A stretch of DNA of 64,000 bases from Mycolicibacterium rhodesiae NBB3 (GTDB lineage: Bacteria > Actinomycetota > Actinomycetes > Mycobacteriales > Mycobacteriaceae). The notes below the pieces were generated by a model. That model saw only the letters and a list, made by a program, of their open reading frames with translations, had not been told where the DNA came from and made no database searches. Location: the NCBI RefSeq assembly GCF_000230895.2, contig NC_016604.1:6014001-6078000 (forward strand). Direction: 5' to 3'. Shown here in pieces: positions 25,716-33,658 of the stretch (position 1 is the stretch's first letter; every line of letters starts with the position of its first letter). A program made the translations under genes and the position numbers.

Positions 25716-26363
25716 CTAAACGTGGAAGGTGGCCTTCGCGGCGGCCAGTACCTGAGCTGGGCGTTCGACGAACCGCTGGGCCCACGCCAGGGCGGCGTCG
25801 TACACACCGTCGGGGGCCACCATCTCGTCGATCAGGCCCAGTGCCAGCGCTTCCTTGGCGTCGAGGAATCGGCCGCTGAACACCATGTCCTTGGCCTTGG
25901 ACAGGCCGACTGCACGTGCCAGCCGCGCGGTGCCGCCCGCAGGCACCAGTCCGGCCAGGATCTCGGTCACCCCGAACCGGACGTTGTCGCCGGCGACGCG
26001 CCAGTCGGCGGCCAGCGACAGGTTCAGCCCGCCGCCCAAGGCGTAGCCGGTGATGGCCGCGACCGTGGGCTTGGGAATCGCGGCGAGGGCGTCGACCGCG
26101 CTTCGGCAGACCCGGGTCGCCGACGCCGCCTCATCGCCGTTGAGCAGAGATCGCTCGGGCACATCGTCGCCGGCGGAGAAGATCTCGTGACCGCCGAACA
26201 GGATCACCGCGTGGACGTCGTCGCGGGTGGCGATGTCCCCCGCGGCGGCCTCGAGTTCGCGGTACACCTGGCGGGTCAGCGCGTTGGTGGGCGGCCGGGA
26301 CAGCAGGAGCGTCGCGACGCCCGGTTGCTCGTCGCTGGTGTGGACCGAGACGAACTCCGTCAC
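25716..26363 (-). CDS. echA17: Enoyl-CoA hydratase/isomerase-family protein, C-terminally short (EchA17-like)
   Basis: A crotonase-fold protein of 215 aa. The oxyanion-hole segments are FGGHEIFSAGDDVPE and AITGYALGGGLNLSLAADWRV. A catalytic glutamate is plausible in RFGVTEILAGLVPAGG. It ends ALAAAKATFHV-like, immediately before the next gene, whereas the M. tuberculosis EchA17 I remember is about 254 aa. So the last helices that usually shape the oligomer and acyl pocket are missing. The GTG start overlaps the upstream Nudix stop by four bases. Part of the tightly packed minus-strand operon; probable acyl-CoA metabolism. Confidence 0.82.
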   Translation of the reverse strand: MTEFVSVHTSDEQPGVATLLLSRPPTNALTRQVYRELEAAAGDIATRDDVHAVILFGGHEIFSAGDDVPERSLLNGDEAASATRVCRSAVDALAAIPKPTVAAITGYALGGGLNLSLAADWRVAGDNVRFGVTEILAGLVPAGGTARLARAVGLSKAKDMVFSGRFLDAKEALALGLIDEMVAPDGVYDAALAWAQRFVERPAQVLAAAKATFHV

Positions 26364-27169
26364 GGGGTACGCCCGCCCAGCGCCTGGTTGTAGCGCTCGC
26401 CGTCGAAGAACTCGAACTCCAGGTTCCCGTCGGTCATGCTCATGTTCGGCGACACCGGGACGATCGTTCGTTCGACGGCGAGTATCTCGGCGACCGTACG
26501 ACCGGCCAGCGCGTCGAGCTGCGTCCACGTCGGCGGCAACAGGAAGCTGCGGTGCGCCGCGAAATCCTCCAGAGCCTCTTCGGGCGTGGTCCAGTCGGCG
26601 TGGTCGGATTCGGTGTTGTCACCGTCGGCGAGTTGCCCCTCCGGGAGCGCACCGACGAAGAAATACGTGTCGTAGCGGCGGGTGCGCTCCTCTTTCGGCG
26701 TCACCCAATTCGCCCACGGTCGAAGAAGATCGGCGCGCAGCATCAGCTTCTCGTCGCGGAGGAACTCGGCGAACGACAGCTCCTTGCTGACCAACGCGGC
26801 CCGGGCGTCGCGGTAGCTCGACGCATCGTCGACGAGCAGGTCCGGATCGTCGGCGGCGCCGGCGAACAGAACGCCGCACTCCTCGAAGGTCTCCCGTGCT
26901 GCTGCGCACACCAGCGCCTCGGCAAGGTCGGCGTCGGTGCCGAGCCGCTCGGCCCACCAGTTCTTGTCGGGACCGTGCCACGCGATGTTGGCGTTGCGGT
27001 CGCGGTCGTCGACGCCGCCGCCCGGGAAGACCATCACCCCGCCGACGAAGTCCATCTTGCGGTGCCGTCGCATCAGGAACACTTCGATTTGCTTGGCGAT
27101 GCGCTCGCGCTTGTCGCGGATCAGCATCACCGTCGCGGCCGGCCTCGGGACCAACGGGTCTTGGGTCAT
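26360..27169 (-). CDS. Nudix hydrolase-like protein (Rv3040c homologue)
   Basis: A 269-aa Nudix-fold protein. The Nudix helix is AAARETFEECGVLFAG, preceded by VMVFPGGGVDDRDR rather than the usual closely spaced glycine. The catalytic RExxEE part is intact, but the canonical G-x5-E spacing is loosened by a long insertion, as in larger NUDT19-like proteins. It probably cleaves a CoA ester or nucleotide diphosphate; a CoA-linked substrate would suit the enoyl-CoA hydratase next door. The ATG overlaps the ABC gene's stop (ATGA) and its own stop overlaps the hydratase start (GTGA). Confidence 0.85.
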   Translation of the reverse strand: MTQDPLVPRPAATVMLIRDKRERIAKQIEVFLMRRHRKMDFVGGVMVFPGGGVDDRDRNANIAWHGPDKNWWAERLGTDADLAEALVCAAARETFEECGVLFAGAADDPDLLVDDASSYRDARAALVSKELSFAEFLRDEKLMLRADLLRPWANWVTPKEERTRRYDTYFFVGALPEGQLADGDNTESDHADWTTPEEALEDFAAHRSFLLPPTWTQLDALAGRTVAEILAVERTIVPVSPNMSMTDGNLEFEFFDGERYNQALGGRTP

Positions 27170-28008
27170 GCTCGCCTCCTGTGCGCGGCCCGGCTCCTGG
27201 CCCGCCGCGCGAAGTAGCGACCCTCGGAGTTTTCGAGGACGATCGACTGTCCGAACGCCTTCGACAGGTTCTCAGAGGTCAGCACGTCGGACAGTAGACC
27301 GGAGTCGACGATCTTGCCCTCGGACAGGATCAAGCCGTGGGAGAACCCGCGCGGAATCTCCTCGACGTGGTGGGTGACCAACACGAGCGCGGGAGAATCC
27401 GGGTCGAGCGCGAGGTCCTCCAGCCGTGCGAGCAGATCCTCGCGGCCGCCGAGGTCCAGACCGGCCGCAGGCTCGTCGAGCAACAGCAACTCGGGGTCGG
27501 TCATCATCGATCGCGCGATGAGAACACGCTTGCGCTCCCCTTCGGACAGCGTCCCGTAGGTGCGCTCGGCGAGATGTTCGGCACCAATACTCTCGAGCAT
27601 GTCGACCGCCCGCTCGTAGTCGACGTCTTCGTAGCGCTCACGCCATCGGCCCAGCACCGAATATCCGGCCGACACGACCAGGTCGCGCACCACCTCGTCG
27701 TCTGGCACCCGCTGCGACAGCGCCGAACTGCTCAGGCCGACGCGGGAGCGTAGTTCTGACATGTCTGTCCTGCCGAGTCGCTCGCCGAGGACGAACGCCG
27801 TACCCGACGACGGATACTCCATCGCGGCGGCGATGCGAAGCAACGATGTCTTGCCTGCGCCGTTGGGCCCGATGACCACCCAGCGTTCGTCGAGTTCGAC
27901 CGACCACGTGACGGGCCCGACGAGGACCTGGCCGCCACGGCGCAGAGAAACCTTGGCGAAGTCGATCAGCAGGTCGGGGTCGGCTGTATCTCCTTCGGCG
28001 ACTGGCAC
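27166..28008 (-). CDS. ABC transporter ATP-binding protein (Rv3041c homologue)
   Basis: A 280-aa ABC ATPase. Walker A is IGPNGAGKTSLL, the signature is GTLSEGERKRVLIARSM, Walker B LLLLDEPAAGLD, and the switch histidine lies in VLVTHHVEEIP. No permease gene adjoins it except the YczE-like membrane protein immediately upstream, whose 3' end overlaps this gene's start by 43 bp. GTG at 28008 is chosen because the conserved DPDLLIDFAKVSLRRGG follows; the longer upstream frame is the shadow of the membrane-protein gene. It matches ModF-like soluble ATPases more than classic exporters. Confidence 0.88.
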   Translation of the reverse strand: MPVAEGDTADPDLLIDFAKVSLRRGGQVLVGPVTWSVELDERWVVIGPNGAGKTSLLRIAAAMEYPSSGTAFVLGERLGRTDMSELRSRVGLSSSALSQRVPDDEVVRDLVVSAGYSVLGRWRERYEDVDYERAVDMLESIGAEHLAERTYGTLSEGERKRVLIARSMMTDPELLLLDEPAAGLDLGGREDLLARLEDLALDPDSPALVLVTHHVEEIPRGFSHGLILSEGKIVDSGLLSDVLTSENLSKAFGQSIVLENSEGRYFARRARSRAAHRRRA

Positions 28009-28694
28009 CTGCTCATCGTAGTGTGGCGAATTCGGCGCGCTGACGCACCGCTGCGGACGGTTTGCGCGCCCGATTCGCTGGCCTGCGCGACCGAAGACCA
28101 GCCGCTGACCGAAAGGACGCGCTTCGGCGTGATGCGCACGAAGAACTGGACCAGCGGACCTATGCCGAACGCGTAGAGCACAGTGCCGACGCCGACGGTG
28201 CCGCCGAGCAGCCACCCGATCGCCAGCACGGTCGCCTCGATCGACGTGCGGACGAGCCGCACCGATCGCCCGGTTCGCACCACCAGTCCGGTCATCAGGC
28301 CGTCGCGGGGTCCGGGGCCAAGCCCGGCTCCCACGTAGAGCACCGTGCTGAACGCGTTGAGCACCACGGCGCCGACCATCATCGCGATCCGCACCGGCAT
28401 CGACGTCGGCGGCTCCATAAGCAGCAGACCCAGGTCGACGGTGACCGCGATGACGATGACGTTGGCGATCGTGCCGATACCTGGACGGTTCCGCAGCGGC
28501 ATCCACGCCAGCAGCACGGCCACACCGACCACCGCGGACGCGGTGCCGATCGTCATTTCGGTATGCAGGGCCAGGCCCTGGTGAAAGACGTCCCAGGGGT
28601 CCAGCCCGAGTTCGGAGCGCACCATCATCGCCATGGACAAGCCGTAGCCGACCAATCCGAGCAGCAGCGCTAGACCGCGCAGCGCGCCCCTCAC
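27966..28694 (-). CDS. YczE/YitT-like integral membrane protein
   Basis: A 242-aa membrane protein with about five hydrophobic helices (LALLLGLVGYGLSMAMM, GTASAVVGVAVLLAWMP, IANVIVIAVTVDLGLLL, MMVGAVVLNAFSTVLYVG, ATVLAIGWLLGGTVGVG). The signatures LGLDPWDVFHQGL and GLGPGPRDGLMTGL are typical of the family. Genes of this kind are often next to MocR regulators, as with YczR/YczE of Bacillus subtilis, and here a MocR gene is divergent 215 bp away. The GTG start overlaps the stop of a 51-aa gene (GTGA). The transported substrate is unknown; control by MocR suggests a link with vitamin B6 or amino-acid metabolism. Confidence 0.82.
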   Translation of the reverse strand: MRGALRGLALLLGLVGYGLSMAMMVRSELGLDPWDVFHQGLALHTEMTIGTASAVVGVAVLLAWMPLRNRPGIGTIANVIVIAVTVDLGLLLMEPPTSMPVRIAMMVGAVVLNAFSTVLYVGAGLGPGPRDGLMTGLVVRTGRSVRLVRTSIEATVLAIGWLLGGTVGVGTVLYAFGIGPLVQFFVRITPKRVLSVSGWSSVAQASESGAQTVRSGASARRIRHTTMSRCQSPKEIQPTPTC

Positions 28695-28846
28695 GAGTGA
28701 TGCGGGAAGCGCATCTTGATGAGCTCCACTTCGCGAGCCATCCGCTCGGCGTCGCGGTCGAAGTAGTCGACGCATCCGGCCGGTGCGTCCCAATGAAATG
28801 TCCTCGACAATCCACGGCCCAGTTTTGATATCCAATTCGCACTCAT
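28691..28846 (-). CDS. Small basic protein, 51 aa, first gene of the YczE-ABC-Nudix operon
   Basis: A short coding sequence with an ATG at 28846. The protein begins MSANWISKLGRGLSRTF and ends VELIKMRFPHHS, with a charged helix VDYFDRDAERMAREVELIKM in between. No known domain is recognised. Support comes from the four-base GTGA overlap with the YczE-like gene, from codon choice like its neighbours, and from its position directly behind the divergent promoter region with the MocR-type repeats. It is probably cytosolic. The ATG reading is preferred to the alternative frames of the same stretch, which give no family-like sequence. Confidence 0.65.
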   Translation of the reverse strand: MSANWISKLGRGLSRTFHWDAPAGCVDYFDRDAERMAREVELIKMRFPHHS

Positions 28847-28864
28847 GACCCAATGGTCCGACCA

Positions 28865-28906
28865 ACTGGCTTGCTCATCAATAGCCAGTTAGCCCATACT
28901 GGCTTG
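28865..28906. promoter_or_regulatory. Candidate MocR operator (ACTGGCTTG repeats)
   Basis: ACTGGCTTG occurs as direct repeats at 28865-28873 and 28898-28906, 33 bp apart, with an inverted AGCCAGT at 28883-28889 between them. The cluster fills the divergent gap between the 51-aa gene and the MocR start at 28909. Two direct repeats plus one inverted copy is a typical MocR/GabR/PdxR arrangement. Confidence 0.65.
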
Positions 28907-28908
28907 TA

Positions 28909-30351
28909 ATGATGGTAGAAATGGCGGCCAGAGCGCTCGATGTGGACCTTTTGGCCCGCGAGTTGGGCAACTGGCGCACGTCCAGTCAGAGTGGACCCGC
29001 ATACCAAGGCCTGGCCGACGCGATCCGACTGTTGATCATCGACGGCCGCGTTCCGGTCGGCGCGCGACTGCCCAGCGAACGCACACTCGCCGACGTGCTG
29101 CGGGTGTCCCGCACAACGGTCACCTCCGCGTTCAACCAGCTGCGCGAAGACGGCTACCTCAATGCCCGCCGCGGCGCGCGCAGCACCACAGCGCTGCCGG
29201 TAACGCCCGCTTTCCGTGCCGACGCGGTGGCGCCGACGATGAGCCTGGCCGCCGCAGCGCTGTCCGCTCCCGCCGCCGCCGTGACGGAAGCGTTCGTCGA
29301 CGCCACCCGCGACGTCACGCCCTACCTCCACGAACCGGGCCACGAACTCGTCGGCGTCGGCGCGTTGCGCCGGGCGATCGCTGAACGATATTGCGAGCGC
29401 GGCCTTCCCACCGAGCCCGACGAGGTGTTGGTGACCACCGGTGCTCTGCATGCGATTTCGTTGATCCTGACGACGTATGTGCAGCCGGGCGATCGCGTAC
29501 TGGTGGAGCAGCCCACCTATCACGGCGCGCTGTCGGCCATCACCACTGCGGGGGCGAGACCGGTCCCCGTGGCGATGACCGAGGCCGGCTGGGAACTCGA
29601 CGCGGTGCAGGCCGCGGTGAACCAGCTGGCACCCAACCTCGCGTACTTCATTCCCGACAACCAGAACCCCACGGGACTCACGATGCCCGCGAATGATCGA
29701 AAACACCTGGCGCGCATCATTGCCGAGACCCGCACTCGCACGATCATCGACGAGACGATCCTCGACATGTGGCTCGATGGGCCGATGCCGACTCCGCTGG
29801 CCGCCGAGATGACGACGCGACGCGACCTGGTGCTCACCGTCGGGTCCATGTCGAAGTCGTTCTGGGGCGGACTGCGTGTCGGCTGGATTCGTGCCGAGCG
29901 CGCGACGATCGCGACGATCGCCGCGCTGCGACCGTCGATCGACATGGGTACCCCGGTGCTCGAACAGTTCGCCGCGGCAAGACTTCTCGATCGCCGCGAC
30001 GACATATTGCCCGAACGTCGGGAGATCCTGCGGACCCGCCGCGCCCTGCTGCAGTCACTGTTGAGTCGCCACCTGCCAGACTGGGAACCCGGCCCAGGCG
30101 CCGGGGGCATGTCGTTGTGGGTGCGCCTGCCCGCACCGATGAGTACCGCACTGTCCGCGGCCGCCTACCGGCTGGGCCTGGACCTGCCCGCAGGACCACG
30201 ATTCGGTGTCGACGGCACACTGGAGCGATTCGTTCGCATCCCGTACGCGCTGCCCGAAGAACAACTCACCGAGGCCATCGAACTGCTCACCCGCGCCTGG
30301 CACAGCATCACCGGTGCGGCGGCCCCAGAACCGACGACCGTGGTGGTCTAG
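28909..30351 (+). CDS. MocR-type regulator: GntR winged helix fused to PLP aminotransferase-like domain
   Basis: A 480-aa protein. The N-terminal GntR helix-turn-helix has GLADAIRLLIIDGRVPVGAR and LPSERTLADVLRVSRTTVTSAF. The C-terminal fold-type I PLP domain has FIPDNQNPTGLTM, the cofactor lysine in SMSKSFWGGLRVGW (near residue 315) and RFVRIPYAL. Such regulators sense PLP or an amino-acid/PLP adduct rather than acting as enzymes. It starts three bases after the last operator repeat, which suggests autoregulation and possibly a leaderless transcript. It is divergent from the YczE operon, its likely target. Confidence 0.92.
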   Translation: MMVEMAARALDVDLLARELGNWRTSSQSGPAYQGLADAIRLLIIDGRVPVGARLPSERTLADVLRVSRTTVTSAFNQLREDGYLNARRGARSTTALPVTPAFRADAVAPTMSLAAAALSAPAAAVTEAFVDATRDVTPYLHEPGHELVGVGALRRAIAERYCERGLPTEPDEVLVTTGALHAISLILTTYVQPGDRVLVEQPTYHGALSAITTAGARPVPVAMTEAGWELDAVQAAVNQLAPNLAYFIPDNQNPTGLTMPANDRKHLARIIAETRTRTIIDETILDMWLDGPMPTPLAAEMTTRRDLVLTVGSMSKSFWGGLRVGWIRAERATIATIAALRPSIDMGTPVLEQFAAARLLDRRDDILPERREILRTRRALLQSLLSRHLPDWEPGPGAGGMSLWVRLPAPMSTALSAAAYRLGLDLPAGPRFGVDGTLERFVRIPYALPEEQLTEAIELLTRAWHSITGAAAPEPTTVVV

Positions 30352-30431
30352 GCGAGGTACGAGCGTGCGTGTCTGCGCCCGAAACGCCGAAAGACGATAC
30401 GAGTTCGCGCAAGCTCGCCAAGCAAAAGCCT

Positions 30432-31715
30432 CTAGTCGTCGGGGATGTCGACGCGGCGCACCACACCGTCACGCGCATCGGCGGCCTCGATCTCCCCGCG
30501 GGTGATGCCGAGGATGAACAACACGGTGTCCAGATACGGGTGGCTGATCGACGCGTCGGCGACCTCCCGCAGCGCCGGCTTGGCGTTGAACGCCACGCCC
30601 AGCCCCGCAGCGGCCAGCATGTCGATGTCGTTGGCGCCGTCGCCGACCGCGACCGTCTGCTCCATCGGCACACCGGCCTGCTGGGCGAAGTCACGCAGTG
30701 CCTTGGCTTTTCCGGGTCGGTCGATGACCTGCCCGATCACCCGGCCGGTCAGTTTCCCGTCGACGATCTCCAGCTCGTTGGCCGCGACGAAGTCCATTTC
30801 GAGCTCGTGTGCCAGCGGTTCGATGACCTGTCGGAAGCCGCCGGAGACGATGCCGCAGTAGAAACCCAGCCGACGCAACGTCCGCAGCGTCGTCCGCGCT
30901 CCGGGGGTCAGCTCGATCTGCTCGCCGACCTCCTCCAGCACGTTGGCGGGCAGCCCGGCCAGCGTCGCGACGCGGCGGTTCAGCGATTCGGTGAAGTCCA
31001 ACTCGCCCCGCATCGCCGCCTCGGTGATCTCCGCGACCGCCGCGTGCGCGCCGACGCGGTCGGCAAGCATCTCGATGACCTCACCCTGGATCAGGGTCGA
31101 GTCGACGTCAAAGACGATGAGCCGCTTGGCGCGTCGCGACAGGCTGTAGTCCTCGAGCGCGATGTCGACGCCCTCGTCGACCGCCACCCGCGCCATCGCG
31201 GCCTGCAGCTGCTGATAGGCAGCGCCGGGCGGCACCGAGACCCGAAGCTCCAGCCCGGTCACCGGATAGTCGGACACCCCACGGATGAAATCGATGTTGA
31301 CGCCCAGCGCCGCGGCCTCGCGGGCCACCACACCGAAGGCCTCAGCACTGATCGGACGGCCGAGCACGACGATCGTGTGAGTGGACGGCTCGCGCAGCAC
31401 GGGCAAGTCGTCGCTGGGCTCGATGGAGACGTCCAGGCCGAAGTCGCCGATGGCCGAGCGCACCTCGTCGCGCAGCGCGGCCCCACCCGTCACCTCACCA
31501 CCGGCGGCGACCAGCACTCCCAGCGTGAGCCGGCCGCGAATGACGACCTGTTCGACGTTGAGTAACTCGACCTTGTGCCGCGACAGCACCTCGAACAGCG
31601 CCGACGTCACGCCGGGTTGATCGGGTCCGGTGACGGTGATCAACAGCGACGAGCGGTCGCGTGAAGTGGGGGCACCACCCGCCCGAGAGGCAGGGGGACC
31701 GATGGGTGACGTCAC
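30432..31715 (-). CDS. serB2: Phosphoserine phosphatase SerB2
   Basis: A 427-aa HAD-family enzyme that completes serine synthesis. Two N-terminal ACT domains (LITVTGPDQPGVTSALFEVL and HTIVVLGRPISAEAFGVVAR) bind effectors. The HAD core has the nucleophile motif FDVDSTLIQGE, VSGGFRQVIEPL, the lysine region RPGKAKALRDF and VGDGANDIDML. The GTG at 31715 is the only standard start before the first ACT strand. The first 20 or so codons are therefore encoded by a copy of the dispersed repeat read in antisense, replacing the short N-terminus of the M. tuberculosis protein. It corresponds to Rv3042c. Confidence 0.95.
   Translation of the reverse strand: MTSPIGPPASRAGGAPTSRDRSSLLITVTGPDQPGVTSALFEVLSRHKVELLNVEQVVIRGRLTLGVLVAAGGEVTGGAALRDEVRSAIGDFGLDVSIEPSDDLPVLREPSTHTIVVLGRPISAEAFGVVAREAAALGVNIDFIRGVSDYPVTGLELRVSVPPGAAYQQLQAAMARVAVDEGVDIALEDYSLSRRAKRLIVFDVDSTLIQGEVIEMLADRVGAHAAVAEITEAAMRGELDFTESLNRRVATLAGLPANVLEEVGEQIELTPGARTTLRTLRRLGFYCGIVSGGFRQVIEPLAHELEMDFVAANELEIVDGKLTGRVIGQVIDRPGKAKALRDFAQQAGVPMEQTVAVGDGANDIDMLAAAGLGVAFNAKPALREVADASISHPYLDTVLFILGITRGEIEAADARDGVVRRVDIPDD
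31648..31700 (+). repeat. Dispersed 53-bp GC-rich repeat, copy 3 (inside the serB2 5' end)
   Basis: The plus strand runs GACGAGCGGTCGCGTGAAGT, then GGGGGCACCACCCGCCCGAG and ends AGGGGGACC. Aligned to copy 1 it differs at about seven of 53 positions. It is antisense to serB2 and covers codons of its N-terminal tail. Confidence 0.7.
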
Positions 31716-31752
31716 CTTTGGATCTTCTACCCCCAGTTGCCCTGAATTCCCG

Positions 31753-33498
31753 TCAGGTGCGGACGTTCTCGTCGTCCAGCCGCGTCACGTCGCCGTCGCC
31801 CGGACCATGTGCACGGCCGACGTGTGCCTCGGCGCGCATCCGGTCCACCATGTGCGGATAGTGCAGCTCGAATGCCGGCCGCTCCGAACGGATGCGGGGC
31901 AGCTCGGTGAAGTTGTGCCGCGGTGGTGGGCAACTGGTCGCCCATTCCAGCGAGTTGCCGTAGCCCCAGGGATCGTCGACGGTGACCGGCTCGCCGTAGC
32001 GCCAGCTCTTGAACACGTTCCACACGAACGGAATCGTCGAGACACCGAGGATGAACGCGCCGATCGTCGAGACGACGTTGAGCGTCGTGAAACCGTCCGA
32101 GGGCAGGTAGTCCGCGTAGCGGCGCGGCATGCCCTCGTCACCGACCCAGTGCTGCACCAGGAACGTGGTGTGGAACCCGATGAACGTCAACCAGAAGTGC
32201 AGCTTGCCCAGCCGCTCGTCGAGCAGCCGACCCGTCATCTTCGGGAACCAGAAGTAGATGCCCGCATAGGTGGCGAACACGATCGTGCCGAACAGCACGT
32301 AGTGGAAGTGCGCCACCACGAAGTAGGAGTCGGTGACGTGGAAGTCCAGCGGCGGGCTGGCCAACAGCACACCCGACAGACCGCCGAGCAGGAAGGTGAC
32401 CAGGAAGCCCACCGAGAAGAGCATCGGTGTCTCAAAGGTCAACTGGCCCTTCCACATCGTGCCGATCCAGTTGAAGAACTTGATACCGGTCGGCACCGCG
32501 ATCAGGAACGTCATGAAACTGAAGAACGGCAGCAGCACCGCACCCGTGGCGTACATGTGGTGGGCCCACACCGCCACTGACAGCGCGGCGATCGACAGCG
32601 TCGCGTAGATCAGCGTGGTGTAACCGAAGATCGGCTTGCGGCTGAAGACCGGGAAGATCTCCGACACGATGCCGAAGAACGGCAACGCGATGATGTACAC
32701 CTCGGGGTGTCCGAAGAACCAGAACAGGTGCTGCCACAACAACACACCGCCGTTGGCCGGGTCGTAGACGTGCGCGCCCAGGTGGCGGTCGGCGGCCAGA
32801 CCGAACAGTGCCGCGGTCAGGATCGGGAACGCCATCAGCACGAGGATCGACGTCACCAGGATGTTCCAGGTGAAGATCGGCATGCGGAACATCGTCATAC
32901 CCGGTGCGCGCATGCACACCACCGTGGTGATCATGTTGACGCCGCCCAGGATGGTGCCGAGACCGCCGACGGCCAGACCCATGATCCACAGGTCACCGCC
33001 CGCTCCGGGTGAGTGAATGGCGTCGGTCAGCGGCGAGTAAGCGGTCCAGCCGAAGTCGGCGGCACCGCCGGGGGTGATGAACCCGGCGATCGCGATCATC
33101 GCGCCGAACAGGAACAGCCAGAAGGAGAAGGCGTTCAGTCGCGGGAACGCCACGTCGGGTGCGCCGATCTGCAATGGCAGGACCAGGTTGGCGAAACCGA
33201 ACACGATCGGGGTCGCGTAGAACAGCAGCATCACGGTGCCGTGCATCGTGAACAACTGGTTGAACTGCTCGTTGGACAGGAACTGCAGCCCGGGCATCGC
33301 CAACTCGGTGCGCATGAACAGCGCCATCAGCCCGCCGATGAAGAAGAAGATGAAGCAGGCGACGCAGTACATGATGCCGATCATCTTGTGATCGGTCGTG
33401 GTGATCAGCTTGTAGACCAGGTTGCCCTTGGGGCCGAGCCGCGCCGGAAACGGACGGCGAGCCTCGAGTTCTCCGATTGGGGGCGCTTCGGCTACCAA
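31753..33498 (-). CDS. ctaD: Cytochrome c oxidase subunit I (aa3 type)
   Basis: Catalytic heme-copper subunit of the cytochrome bcc-aa3 respiratory supercomplex, 581 aa with 12 membrane helices. Heme and CuB ligands are visible in FTMHGTVMLLFY, WQHLFWFFGHPEVYI (with the cross-linked His-Tyr pair), WAHHMYATG and VVAHFHYVLFG. TTG at 33498 is taken as start: GGAGG lies five bases upstream and the protein then begins VAEAPPIGELEARRP, matching the mycobacterial N-terminus; a TTG at 33510 lies inside that ribosome site. The 160-bp divergent gap to fecB should hold both promoters. Confidence 0.96.
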   Translation of the reverse strand: MVAEAPPIGELEARRPFPARLGPKGNLVYKLITTTDHKMIGIMYCVACFIFFFIGGLMALFMRTELAMPGLQFLSNEQFNQLFTMHGTVMLLFYATPIVFGFANLVLPLQIGAPDVAFPRLNAFSFWLFLFGAMIAIAGFITPGGAADFGWTAYSPLTDAIHSPGAGGDLWIMGLAVGGLGTILGGVNMITTVVCMRAPGMTMFRMPIFTWNILVTSILVLMAFPILTAALFGLAADRHLGAHVYDPANGGVLLWQHLFWFFGHPEVYIIALPFFGIVSEIFPVFSRKPIFGYTTLIYATLSIAALSVAVWAHHMYATGAVLLPFFSFMTFLIAVPTGIKFFNWIGTMWKGQLTFETPMLFSVGFLVTFLLGGLSGVLLASPPLDFHVTDSYFVVAHFHYVLFGTIVFATYAGIYFWFPKMTGRLLDERLGKLHFWLTFIGFHTTFLVQHWVGDEGMPRRYADYLPSDGFTTLNVVSTIGAFILGVSTIPFVWNVFKSWRYGEPVTVDDPWGYGNSLEWATSCPPPRHNFTELPRIRSERPAFELHYPHMVDRMRAEAHVGRAHGPGDGDVTRLDDENVRT

Positions 33499-33658
33499 CA
33501 GGTCCTCCAAACATCCAGTCGGGATATCCCGGCGGTCTTCACTGATGAATCCTATCCCCCGGCGTACCCGGAAGTCGTGGTGGTCCTACAAACTGTCGTA
33601 AATGGTTCGCGATGTGGCCTGACCTGCCGCAAGAAGCCCAGATGTTACCGTCGGCGAC

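Noticed and set aside
30351..30431. Possible stem-loop after the MocR gene (GGCGAG/CTCGCC)
   Set aside because: Six-base arms with a loop of more than 50 bases; too weak to call.
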